A stretch of 17,466 nucleotides of DNA from Thermoflexus hugenholtzii JAD2. GTDB lineage: Bacteria; Chloroflexota; Dehalococcoidia; SHYB01. Below, piece by piece: positions 8,011-15,152 of this stretch. Positions within the stretch are counted from its first letter, which is position 1; each line of letters starts with the position of its first letter. Below the pieces are notes generated by a model. The model was not told where the DNA came from, made no database searches, and saw nothing but the letters and a program-made list of their open reading frames with translations. Made by a program: the position numbers and the translations under genes. The stretch covers positions 1 to 17,466 of the forward strand of contig CAMAVV010000009.1 in the NCBI GenBank assembly GCA_945861815.1, read 5' to 3'.

Positions 8011-8190
8011 CTAGGCGATGCCGACTTTGACCTTGTCTTTGCCTGGGGCTTTGGCCGCTGCCAGTGTCTTCTTTTCCTCAGCGACGTTTAGCGTATGGCC
8101 GCACTGGAAGCAGGCCATGAACGTGCCGTAGAGGTCGCGGTCGAGGTAGACATCGCCGCCGCATTTGGGACAGGACTTGAAGTAGAGCAT
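8011..8190 (-). CDS. Small zinc-ribbon protein, 59 residues
   Basis: Starts at the ATG at 8190, with AAAGGA five bases upstream, and stops at TAG (8011-8013). It begins MLYFKSCPKCGGD and carries two CxxC knuckles, Cys7/Cys10 and Cys27/Cys30 (CPKC and CFQC), a compact zinc ribbon, then a Lys/Ala-rich basic tail. The function is unknown; such miniature ribbons may bind nucleic acid or a partner protein. The gene begins only 12 bases after the single-domain receiver and must be co-transcribed with it, which suggests, but does not show, a part in the same signalling unit. Below the length of many automatic gene calls, it is easily missed. Confidence 0.88.
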   Translation of the reverse strand: MLYFKSCPKCGGDVYLDRDLYGTFMACFQCGHTLNVAEEKKTLAAAKAPGKDKVKVGIA

Positions 8191-8202
8191 ACGTTTCCTT
8201 TG

Positions 8203-8598
8203 CTAGCGCGTTCCATCATTCGATTGAGCCAACATAGACTTGATTCTTCCGATCAGTTGCCAGGGGTCATACGGTTTAGGGATGAATCTGCCGTCGAACT
8301 TTCCGAAGGTCATCTCTGCTTCGCGGGCATCGACTGCCGAGACTGCGAGCCAGGCAATCTCTTTTTGCCGTGCCTTCGTGGGTGCGCGTAACTTGTTCAA
8401 TACCAATCCGCCTGCCTGGTCAGGGAGACCGAGGTCGAGGACGACCGCATCGACGTTTGCCGTGTTAAGGAGACTCAGGGCGTCCAGTCCGGTCTCAGCC
8501 TCCACCACGTCAAAGCCTGCTTCGCGCATGGCAAACCGCAACATCCTTCGCACACCTTTGTCGTCCTCGACGATAAGCACCGTTGTCACGGGAAGCAC
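8203..8598 (-). CDS. Single-domain response regulator (receiver only)
   Basis: 131 residues forming one receiver domain with no output domain. The acidic pair is Glu11-Asp12 with Asp13, the phosphoacceptor is Asp55 in VVLDLGLPD, the switch Ser is Ser87 in LAVSA, and the conserved Lys is Lys108 in FIPKPYDP. All key residues are intact. Stand-alone receivers act as phosphate relays, sinks or protein-binding switches (CheY/Spo0F-like). The start is GTG with AGGA about eight bases upstream. It lies 139 bases downstream of the hybrid kinase in the same direction, but has its own candidate operator in that gap, and it is followed after 12 bases by the zinc-ribbon gene. Its likely phosphodonor is the neighbouring kinase, by proximity only. 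Confidence 0.92.
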   Translation of the reverse strand: MLPVTTVLIVEDDKGVRRMLRFAMREAGFDVVEAETGLDALSLLNTANVDAVVLDLGLPDQAGGLVLNKLRAPTKARQKEIAWLAVSAVDAREAEMTFGKFDGRFIPKPYDPWQLIGRIKSMLAQSNDGTR

Positions 8599-8643
8599 CT
8601 GGCGTTTCCTCGCATGTGGAACTACACGGGGCTAGTTTCCGAT

Positions 8644-8697
8644 GAGGGCATGAAGAGGGCGTGAAGCGATGGAAGGAAGGCGTGAAGAAGCTGTGAA
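8644..8697 (-). promoter_or_regulatory. Second copy of the four-repeat operator
   Basis: Read on the minus strand, repeats start at 8697 (TTCACAGCTTC), 8686 (TTCACGCCTTC), 8665 (TTCACGCCCTC) and 8654 (TTCATGCCCTC). The offsets 0, 11, 32, 43 are identical to those at 6234-6287, and the first 16 bases (8697 down to 8682) are identical too. It ends 45 bases before the receiver GTG, the right place for an activator site overlapping the -35 region. No clear -10 hexamer follows, as expected for an activator-dependent promoter. Confidence 0.6.
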
Positions 8698-8737
8698 AAA
8701 GGGCGACAAGGGAGAAGCCGCGGTTAGGGGCGCACCA

Positions 8738-11152
8738 CTACGGCTTAGGCATGCGGTAGCCGACCTGCGGCTCGGTGAGGACGTAACGCGGGTTGCGCGC
8801 ATCGTCATGCAGTTTGGAGCGCAGGTTGCGAACGAAGGAGCGCACCAGTTCGGTTTCTCCAGAGTATTCCGGGCCCCAGACGCGATGGAGGATCTGGTCG
8901 TGGGTCAGGACGCGGCCGGCGTTCGTGGCAAGCTCATACAGAATCTTGTATTCGGTCGCCGAGAGTTGCACAGGATTTCCGGCGATGGCGACACGCCGTT
9001 CAGTGAAGTTGATAGAGAGGCCGCCCAGTGTGAAGGGCGGCTTTCTATCCAGGACATCCGTCATGGAGCGCCTGCGCAAGACGGCCTCGACGCGAGCGGT
9101 CAATTCGACGGGCGAAAAGGGCTTTGTGATGTAGTCGTCAGCGCCGGCTTTGAGCGCCTTCGCCTTGGTCTCGGGATCATCGACTGCGGTGAGGAAGATG
9201 ACCGGCGCGCCGGATGACTCTCTGACAGTCTTGAGCAGATCGAAGCCAGTGACGCCGGGGATATTCATATCGAGCAGGAAGAGGTCGACCTTTTCCTTGT
9301 CGAGCAAGTCAAAGAGTTCTTCGGAAGTTCGCGCGAGGATGGGCTTGTAGCCAGCTTCATCGAGGACGCGCCGGACAAGGCGCAGAATTTGGGGGTCGTC
9401 GTCCACCGCCATGATGCGCGTGCGCTCACCGGCGTGGCTGACGCTGCCCATGAGGTTGGCGCGCGCGGCGACATTTGCCTGCTGGGGCTCCTTCGCCGAT
9501 GGCTTGCCCTGCACTGGAGAGAGCGGCAGCGTGAAGGCGAAGGTTGAACCCTTGCCCTCACCATCGCTGCGCGCCCAGATGCGGCCGCCGTGGGCATCGA
9601 CGATGCCCTTGCAGATGGCGAGGCCCAGGCCCGTGCCGCCGAGCTTCGCACCCTTGTCCTGGTGGACCTGTGAGAACTTTCTGAAAAGGTTCGGCATCTT
9701 ATCGGCGGGTATCCCGCGCCCGGAGTCGCGCACGGCGATCTCGACGGATGTCTCCGAAGGGGCGACAGATATAACGATGGGGCTTCGATCCGGGGAGAAC
9801 TTCGCGGCGTTGTTGAGCAAGTTGACGAAAACTTGAATAACCCGGCGTTTATCGGCATTGACCCAGGCTAGGGAGCCTGAGGACGGCGCGTGCACCTCGC
9901 GGCCGGGATTGCTATGGGAGAACTGGGCCAGGGCGTCTTTGAGGATGGCGCCTAGTTCTACTGGCTCCGGATAGACGGAGAGGGTTCCAGCCTCGATGCG
10001 GCTGACATCGAGAAGGTTGTCTACCAGGTCGCGGAGGCGGTCTGCCTGCTCATCAATAATTTCGAAGAGCTCATTCGTCTCGTCAGCGTTGAGGGGCCGT
10101 TTAGAGCCGCGCGCCATTGCCGCAGAGCCCTTGATGGCTGTGAGGGGCGTTTTCAGCTCGTGGCTTACCATGCCTAGGAATTCGCTGCGTTGGCGTTCGG
10201 CCTCTTCAATCGGGGTAAGGTCAAGGATGGTAGAGACGACGGAGGCAACCTCACCCTGAGCGCCGTACAAGGGGGTGCTGTTGATGAGGACGAGGGTGCT
10301 CTGGCCATCCGGGAAGACGAGGCGCATCTCCTGCGCCACCGTCCGTTCCCCCCGGGAGAGCGCGCGCACCATGGTTGGTTCGTGGGACTCGATCTTCCGT
10401 CCATCGGGCGTTCTGGAATCGATACCCGTCTTCCCGATGGGGAAGATGTCTCCTGTATTGGCATTCAGGCGAAGGATGCGCTTTGCCTCTTGATTGATGA
10501 TGAGGACCTTTTGCGTCTTTGCCTCGATGACAAGGACACCTGTGGGGGAGAGGTCGACGATGGTTTCAAGCTGGCGCAGCGCCTCTTTCACCGTTTGATG
10601 GAAGCGCGCGTTGCGTACGGTGATAGCCGCCTGGCTGCTGAACAGGGTTAGCATATGCTGGTCTTGCTCTGTAAAGGCCAGCCCGCCTGCCTTTTCCGTC
10701 AGGTAGATATTCCCGAGGAACTCCTCTCCAAAGCGCATGGGAGCGCCAAGGAACGACCGCATCTTTGGATGGTTCGGAGGGAAACCATGCGAGCGCGAGT
10801 GTTTCGAGAGGTCGCCGATGCGCAGAGGCGTTTTCGTGTCGCGAAGAAGCCCGAGGATGCCTTTGCCAACGGGCAAGCTCCCGATGCGCTTCCGCTCTTC
10901 CTCTGTGATGCCGTGGGTGATGAACTGGGTGATGCGGCCCGAGGGGTCGAAGATGCCGATCGCGCCATACTTCGCGCCGGTGAGCTGGCACGCGGCAGCG
11001 ACAACAGCCTGGAGGATCTGCTCAACGTCCAGGGTTTCGCTCATCCGCTGGGTGAGGCGGCTGAGGACGTCCGCCTGGGAGCCTTTTGTAGCCTTGGGTC
11101 GTGGCCCGCTAGGCCATGCGCTTTTCTTTATGTTTTTTCGTTTGTTCGGCAT
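8738..11152 (-). CDS. Soluble hybrid sensor kinase with OmpR-type DNA-binding output
   Basis: 804 residues and no membrane helix. Domains in order: GAF sensor (about 30-185), PAS (about 193-318), HisKA with phospho-His331 in SHELKTP, HATPase with N-box NLLNN (444-448), G1 DSGRGIP (476-482) and G2 GGTGLGL (505-511), receiver (about 579-692) with Asp584-586, phospho-Asp628, Thr655 and Lys677, and a winged helix (about 705-804) ending in the usual VGYRMPKP. Every catalytic residue is present, so input, phosphotransfer and DNA binding are in one chain; most OmpR-type systems split this over two proteins. GAF/PAS could sense redox, gas or a small ligand; no haem- or flavin-binding signature is evident. 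The winged helix is the obvious candidate to bind the 11-bp repeats at 8644-8697 and 6234-6287. The ATG start lies close behind a weak CCGGAA. Confidence 0.93.
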   Translation of the reverse strand: MPNKRKNIKKSAWPSGPRPKATKGSQADVLSRLTQRMSETLDVEQILQAVVAAACQLTGAKYGAIGIFDPSGRITQFITHGITEEERKRIGSLPVGKGILGLLRDTKTPLRIGDLSKHSRSHGFPPNHPKMRSFLGAPMRFGEEFLGNIYLTEKAGGLAFTEQDQHMLTLFSSQAAITVRNARFHQTVKEALRQLETIVDLSPTGVLVIEAKTQKVLIINQEAKRILRLNANTGDIFPIGKTGIDSRTPDGRKIESHEPTMVRALSRGERTVAQEMRLVFPDGQSTLVLINSTPLYGAQGEVASVVSTILDLTPIEEAERQRSEFLGMVSHELKTPLTAIKGSAAMARGSKRPLNADETNELFEIIDEQADRLRDLVDNLLDVSRIEAGTLSVYPEPVELGAILKDALAQFSHSNPGREVHAPSSGSLAWVNADKRRVIQVFVNLLNNAAKFSPDRSPIVISVAPSETSVEIAVRDSGRGIPADKMPNLFRKFSQVHQDKGAKLGGTGLGLAICKGIVDAHGGRIWARSDGEGKGSTFAFTLPLSPVQGKPSAKEPQQANVAARANLMGSVSHAGERTRIMAVDDDPQILRLVRRVLDEAGYKPILARTSEELFDLLDKEKVDLFLLDMNIPGVTGFDLLKTVRESSGAPVIFLTAVDDPETKAKALKAGADDYITKPFSPVELTARVEAVLRRRSMTDVLDRKPPFTLGGLSINFTERRVAIAGNPVQLSATEYKILYELATNAGRVLTHDQILHRVWGPEYSGETELVRSFVRNLRSKLHDDARNPRYVLTEPQVGYRMPKP

Positions 11153-11250
11153 TTCCGGTCACCGGAGGAGGACGTCCGACGGGCGAGTCTACCATGTACC
11201 AGCCGCAGGAGTGGGGATCAGCATGTGCGAGAATCGCATGAGAATTGTGG

Positions 11251-11907
11251 TCAGGAAGGCGAGGGGTGTGCTGGAATAAAGGTCAGGACCTGGCTCATAT
11301 AGGCAATCTGGATGGCGTTTTCCAGCACTTTCTGTCTCGGGTCGGGAACGTGGAGGATGCGATGCAGGCGGATGGCCCGGAAGTTGGAGAGATAGCCACA
11401 GCGCTTCTCAAAGTCGACCAGGGTCATGCGGTCGCCGCCGAGCACGAGATAGTCGAGGGACGCCCGATGGGGCTCTACGACGTCCCGGAAGGTTTCGCAG
11501 GCTTTATCGAAGAGTGAACGTGCCTGCCCCTCCCGGCGGCGCGCGAATCTGCCGGACGAGCTGCCGCCAGCCCGGTGACGCCCCTTCACGAAAGGGGAAT
11601 CGACCTTAGAGGCGATGAGGCGCTCGCCTTCAAAGACGCCGATGGCGAAGCCGCCGAGGCGAACGAGCACCACGGCGATGCGGCGCGGCTTGTCCAGGAG
11701 GCTGTGCATCGGCCCGATGTGCCAGCCCGCCGTCTCTTTGAAGCGATCAACGGGAAACGGGGGAAGCACGAGCCTCGATTCTGCCAGACTCCAGAAGAGA
11801 AAGGCGCCAGTCTCCGATTCTCCGTGGAGATGGGCAACGTCCGGCGGGAGGGAGACGCCTGGGGGCAAGGGGTGACGCGGCGGCAGGGCAAAAGTTCGAC
11901 CGCTCAT
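11251..11907 (-). CDS. acVLRF1-like (Vms1/eRF1-related) ribosome-rescue factor homologue
   Basis: 218 residues. The N-terminal third is Pro-rich and unassigned; the core (about 75-200) resembles the Actinobacteria/Chloroflexi VLRF1 family, related to the eRF1/Vms1 peptidyl-tRNA hydrolase domain. The main evidence is the loop KGRHRAGGSSSGRFARRREG at 108-127, which has the GG...RFARRR layout of VLRF1 proteins, flanked by the strands IAVVLVRLGGFAIGVFEG and DYLVLGGDR. In active relatives this loop carries a catalytic Gln; here the loop reads GGSSSG with no Gln, so catalysis may be lost or altered. Relatives release nascent chains from stalled ribosomes. It lies 78 bases after the DyP stop and 98 bases before the hybrid kinase. 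The start lacks a good Shine-Dalgarno. The family call comes from motif recall. Confidence 0.65.
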   Translation of the reverse strand: MSGRTFALPPRHPLPPGVSLPPDVAHLHGESETGAFLFWSLAESRLVLPPFPVDRFKETAGWHIGPMHSLLDKPRRIAVVLVRLGGFAIGVFEGERLIASKVDSPFVKGRHRAGGSSSGRFARRREGQARSLFDKACETFRDVVEPHRASLDYLVLGGDRMTLVDFEKRCGYLSNFRAIRLHRILHVPDPRQKVLENAIQIAYMSQVLTFIPAHPSPS

Positions 11908-11985
11908 GGTGGCATCATGCCAGCGGCCAGACGTGCGCTTGAGGCGTTCCTTGGAGAGGGTTTCGATATTTATGGCAAAGCCCCG

Positions 11986-12927
11986 CTAGGCCAGGAAGTC
12001 ACCGAGGAAGCCGCCTTCGGCAGGCTTGGGAGGGATGAAGTAGTAGCCCCCGGAGACGGGAGTAGAGAAGTCATGGATGCCGTCTTTGCCTGTGGTTTCC
12101 CCTTGGGACTTGGGGCTGACCATCTGGTTCTTGATGGTTTCGAATTGATCCAAGCTGCGGACGTAGCAGATGAAGATGAGCCCTGTCTCATCAGGCGAGC
12201 CATAGGGGATGCTGCGGCGAAGGAGCTCAACATCGCCATGCTTCCCGGTAAAGCTGCTCTTCTCTACGTGGCTTGAGGCGGGTGTCTTCTGCCGTGGTTC
12301 AAGTTTGGCGCTGTCGGCCTTGCGGCGACCGATACGTCGCTCCTGTTCATCGAGGCTGAGGGCCTCCCAGCGCTTCACATCCTCGCGAATCTTTCGCACG
12401 ACCATATACGTGCCCCCGGCATGTCGCTTCTCCTCATCGCCGATGAGGGCCGCAGGATATGCGCCGTCTCCCTTCGGGTTGCCTGTGCCATCGACGAAGC
12501 CGAGCTGGCCACGGCTTTCCGGAAGGCCGAAGCCTTCGTGATGGGCTTTGAGGGCGAAGCTCTTCTCCAGGTGGGCGAGGATGGCGCGTTCGACGTGAAA
12601 GTTCACCGACCGTTCGTTGCTGCAGATCTGGACCAGCAGGTCGCCTTGTTCCTTCTTCGGGTCGAAGGCGTCGCGCTCCCAGGTGGGCATGATGCGTAGA
12701 GCTTTCGGCTTGAGGCTGGCTTTGCCCAGCTTTTCGAAGAGGGGGAGGCCAAAGCCGATGGTCACTGTGAGGGCCGCGCCGCTGTGCCAATCGAGAAGGC
12801 GTTCGTTCAAGTCCTCCCAGAGTGTCTCGAAGGAAGCCTTAAGCGCGCGCTTGTCTTTGAGGTCAAAGACGAAGATGGTGAGGTGCTTCTGCAATCGCTC
12901 GAAGATGCCGGTTTGGTGATTGTTCAT
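11986..12927 (-). CDS. DyP-type haem peroxidase
   Basis: 313 residues matching dye-decolourising peroxidases, which use H2O2 to oxidise dyes, phenolics or other donors. The family signature GFVDGTGNP begins at 143 and includes catalytic Asp146. The proximal haem ligand is probably His220 in SSHVEKSS, and the distal Arg lies in LLRRSIPYG (237-238). The end GGYYFIPP...GGFLGDFLA is the normal DyP carboxy-terminus. There is no Tat or Sec signal, so this is a cytosolic member. The start has GAAGGG seven bases before the ATG. It lies 39 bases after the CoA-transferase stop, consistent with a shared transcript. An oxidative-stress role would fit the nearby stress genes, but is inferred. Confidence 0.93.
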   Translation of the reverse strand: MNNHQTGIFERLQKHLTIFVFDLKDKRALKASFETLWEDLNERLLDWHSGAALTVTIGFGLPLFEKLGKASLKPKALRIMPTWERDAFDPKKEQGDLLVQICSNERSVNFHVERAILAHLEKSFALKAHHEGFGLPESRGQLGFVDGTGNPKGDGAYPAALIGDEEKRHAGGTYMVVRKIREDVKRWEALSLDEQERRIGRRKADSAKLEPRQKTPASSHVEKSSFTGKHGDVELLRRSIPYGSPDETGLIFICYVRSLDQFETIKNQMVSPKSQGETTGKDGIHDFSTPVSGGYYFIPPKPAEGGFLGDFLA

Positions 12928-12966
12928 GATTTTGCCCTTCGCATGCAGTGGGGGAGATGCCTCTAT

Positions 12967-14160
12967 CTACGCCTGAACGGCGGCTCCAGTGGCGATGAGC
13001 CGCTCGACTTCCGACTTGCTGTACCCCATCTCCGTCAGAACCTCTTTAGTGCTGCTGCCCTGGGGCACGCCTGTGCTGCGGATCTTCCCTGGCGTCGCGC
13101 TGAGGCGCGGGCCAACGCCCACCTGGCGGTACGCCTGCCCGCGCGGCCCAGGCACGTCGACGATCATCTGTCGCGCCAAGAGATGGGGGTCCTTTTCGAT
13201 CTCTTCTACGTGGTTCACCTTGGCAACGGCGATGTCTTTATCGTAGAGATAGGCAAACCATTCGTCGCGGGTCTTGGTCAAGAAGATGCGTGCGAGTTCG
13301 GCGCGGATGTGTGCGCCGCCTTCCGGCTTGTCTCCGGGCGGACGCGCGTTGATGAACTCTTCTTTGTGGAGGGCTTTGCACAGGTTCTCCCAGAACTTTG
13401 CCTCCAAGCAGCCGATGGAGATATATTCCCCATCTTTGCAGATATAGGTGTCGTAATCGGGAAAGCCGCCGTTCAGGCGCATCTTGCCGGGGCGGACCTT
13501 GGTGCCTTTGTGGAAATAGTCGTAGGCAATCTGGGCGAGGAGGTAGACGCTGCCATCGGTGAGGGAGATATCGATGTGCTGCCCTTCGCCGGTCTTCTGG
13601 CGCGCCCAGAGGGCGGAGAGGATGGAGACGGCGGAGAGGAGGCCGCCGGCTGCGAAGTCGGCGATGATGTTATATGGGGGCACCGGCTTGCCGTCGCCGT
13701 TGCCGATGATGCCGAGGACGCCGGCGATGGAGAGATAGTTCACGTCATGGCCGGGGAGGTTCTTGTACGGCCCGTCCTGGCCAAAGCCGGTGATGGAGCA
13801 GTAGACGATGCGCTTGTTGACCTTCCTCAGCGTCTGGTAATCGACGCCGAGGCGTTCGGTCACACCAGGGCGAAAGCCTTCCATAAAGACGTCGGCATCC
13901 TTGGCGAGGCGGTGGACGACCTGCTGGGCCTCTTTGTCTTTCAGGTTGAGGGTGATGCTGCGCTTGTTGCGGCGGAAGGGGTCGAAGGCGGCATCGCGCA
14001 CTAGGTCGTTGGTAGGGTCAAAGGGGCCGCGGCTCGTTGCGCCGGGAGGCGGCTCGATGAGGAGAACATCGGCGCCGAGGTCGGAGAGGACCATGGAGCA
14101 GAAGGGTCCCGGCGCCAGGGCTGAGAGGTCAACGATCTTGATGCCGTCAAGCGGTTGCAT
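12967..14160 (-). CDS. Class III CoA-transferase (CaiB/BaiF family)
   Basis: 397 residues, the typical length of this family, which moves CoA between carboxylic acids or racemises 2-methylacyl-CoA. The N-terminus LDGIKIVDLSALAPGPFCSMVLSDLGADV is diagnostic, followed by GFRPGVTERLGVDY (95-108). His138 in GHDVNYL and Asp168 in IIADFAAG match the catalytic His and Asp of alpha-methylacyl-CoA racemase (Asp also being the nucleophile of formyl-CoA transferases). GEGQHIDISL follows. Having both residues leans towards a racemase, but substrate cannot be assigned. It starts 15 bases after the stop of the MqnD-like gene, with little Shine-Dalgarno, which suggests translational coupling. Confidence 0.93.
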   Translation of the reverse strand: MQPLDGIKIVDLSALAPGPFCSMVLSDLGADVLLIEPPPGATSRGPFDPTNDLVRDAAFDPFRRNKRSITLNLKDKEAQQVVHRLAKDADVFMEGFRPGVTERLGVDYQTLRKVNKRIVYCSITGFGQDGPYKNLPGHDVNYLSIAGVLGIIGNGDGKPVPPYNIIADFAAGGLLSAVSILSALWARQKTGEGQHIDISLTDGSVYLLAQIAYDYFHKGTKVRPGKMRLNGGFPDYDTYICKDGEYISIGCLEAKFWENLCKALHKEEFINARPPGDKPEGGAHIRAELARIFLTKTRDEWFAYLYDKDIAVAKVNHVEEIEKDPHLLARQMIVDVPGPRGQAYRQVGVGPRLSATPGKIRSTGVPQGSSTKEVLTEMGYSKSEVERLIATGAAVQA

Positions 14161-14175
14161 GGCCGGAGGCAGGCG

Positions 14176-15048
14176 TTATTTCAGCCCGACGATATCAAGG
14201 GGAGGAACCTTCGCGAGGAGGCCTCGCTCCTTGGCTTTGGTGAAGAGGGCCTTCAGGGAGCGCTTGCCTTCCTGCCCCATCTGCTCGGTGTCCTCGTTCA
14301 CATACATGCGCACGAACTTGCGGATGGTTTCACGGTCGATCCCCCGCCCGTACTTCATGGAGTAGTCGAGCGCTCCGTCTTCGTCCTTGCGCGTGAGCAT
14401 GATGCTGTCGTAGAGCATCTTGTAGATGAACTGAATCTCTTTCTCGCCCAGGTCGCGGCGGACGACATCGAGGCCGAGGGGGATCGGCAGTTTGGTCTCA
14501 TTGAACCATGCTTCTCCCAGGTCAAGGAGGTTCACGTAGCCCTTGTCTTTCCAAATGACCTGGCCTTCGTGGATGACCAGGGCGGCGTCCACCTCTCCCT
14601 TATCGAGGGCGGGCAGAACGGCGTCGAAGTTCATGATGACGGGCGTGAAGCCGGAGGTGAAGATACGAAGAAGGAGGTATGCGGTGGTGTTTTCCCCAGG
14701 GATGGCGATGCGCATTCCCTTGAGGAGTTTCTTGGGGTCTCCGGTAACTTTCGAACCGGCTTTGCCTAAAGGGCCAGGCTTGGTGAGGATGATGGGGCCA
14801 TACTTGCGACCGATGGAGGCCCCGCAGGAGAGGATGCGGTAGCTATCAGCAACTTTGGGGTACATAGCCGTGGAGATGGCCGTCACTTCAAGGCCGCCCT
14901 TCAAGGCGAGTTCGTTGAGCGCTTGGATGTCCTTGATAACATGGACGATTTTATATTGGCCAGGGGAGACAACTCCCTTAGCGATGCCGTAGAACATAAA
15001 GGCGTCGTCGGCGTCTGGGCTGTGGCCGACGCGGAGGGGTGTAGGCAT
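14176..15048 (-). CDS. MqnD-like protein (1,4-dihydroxy-6-naphthoate synthase family)
   Basis: 290 residues with the two-lobe periplasmic-binding fold but no signal peptide, as in the menaquinone enzymes MqnA and MqnD. Family landmarks include RIAIPGENTTAYLLL (113-127), EVDAALVIHEG (152-162) with His160 at the position of the MqnD catalytic His, LPIPLG (187-192), and the closing MYVNEDTEQMGQEG-type segment. MqnD converts cyclic dehypoxanthinyl futalosine to 1,4-dihydroxy-6-naphthoate. The N-terminal signature reads SPDADDAF, where classical MqnD has SPCPNDTF, so it may be a side branch with another ligand. I chose the ATG at 15048 because CAGGA lies six bases upstream; longer readings to 15144 add residues unlike the family. 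It heads a tight unit with the CoA-transferase. Confidence 0.75.
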   Translation of the reverse strand: MPTPLRVGHSPDADDAFMFYGIAKGVVSPGQYKIVHVIKDIQALNELALKGGLEVTAISTAMYPKVADSYRILSCGASIGRKYGPIILTKPGPLGKAGSKVTGDPKKLLKGMRIAIPGENTTAYLLLRIFTSGFTPVIMNFDAVLPALDKGEVDAALVIHEGQVIWKDKGYVNLLDLGEAWFNETKLPIPLGLDVVRRDLGEKEIQFIYKMLYDSIMLTRKDEDGALDYSMKYGRGIDRETIRKFVRMYVNEDTEQMGQEGKRSLKALFTKAKERGLLAKVPPLDIVGLK

Positions 15049-15054
15049 AGTCAT

Positions 15055-15058
15055 TCCT
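15055..15058 (-). promoter_or_regulatory. Ribosome binding site deciding the MqnD-like start
   Basis: AGGA on the minus strand is six bases from the ATG at 15048 but directly adjacent to the in-frame ATG at 15054. This favours the downstream start, which also gives the normal N-terminus (LRVGHSPD soon after Met). Confidence 0.6.
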
Positions 15059-15152
15059 GGCAAAGGTATTGGAGTGAAAATCCAGGGGTGATTGTAGCAC
15101 AGAGGGGCTGAAATGGTGGACGGAATCGGAGGGCGACCAGCCAAAAAGCCAC

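Noticed and set aside
8669..9217. 182-residue plus-strand open frame over the repeat operator
   Set aside because: It is antisense to the winged-helix domain of the hybrid kinase and has no motif; the receiver and output domains explain the sequence.
11986..12012. Encapsulin cargo-loading tail on the DyP peroxidase
   Set aside because: The GGFLGDFLA end resembles the normal DyP C-terminus (compare the EfeB-type ending), not the Gly-rich LGIGSL loading peptide, and no encapsulin gene is in the window.
12784..14004. 406-residue plus-strand open frame
   Set aside because: It is the mirror of the CoA-transferase, whose conserved motifs are on the minus strand; the plus-strand reading is low-information Gly/Asp/Val text typical of a GC-rich shadow, and it also overlaps the DyP gene.
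15070..15095. TTCAC operator upstream of the MqnD-like gene
   Set aside because: GTGAA and GTGAT occur 14 bases apart, not 11, and there is no second pair.
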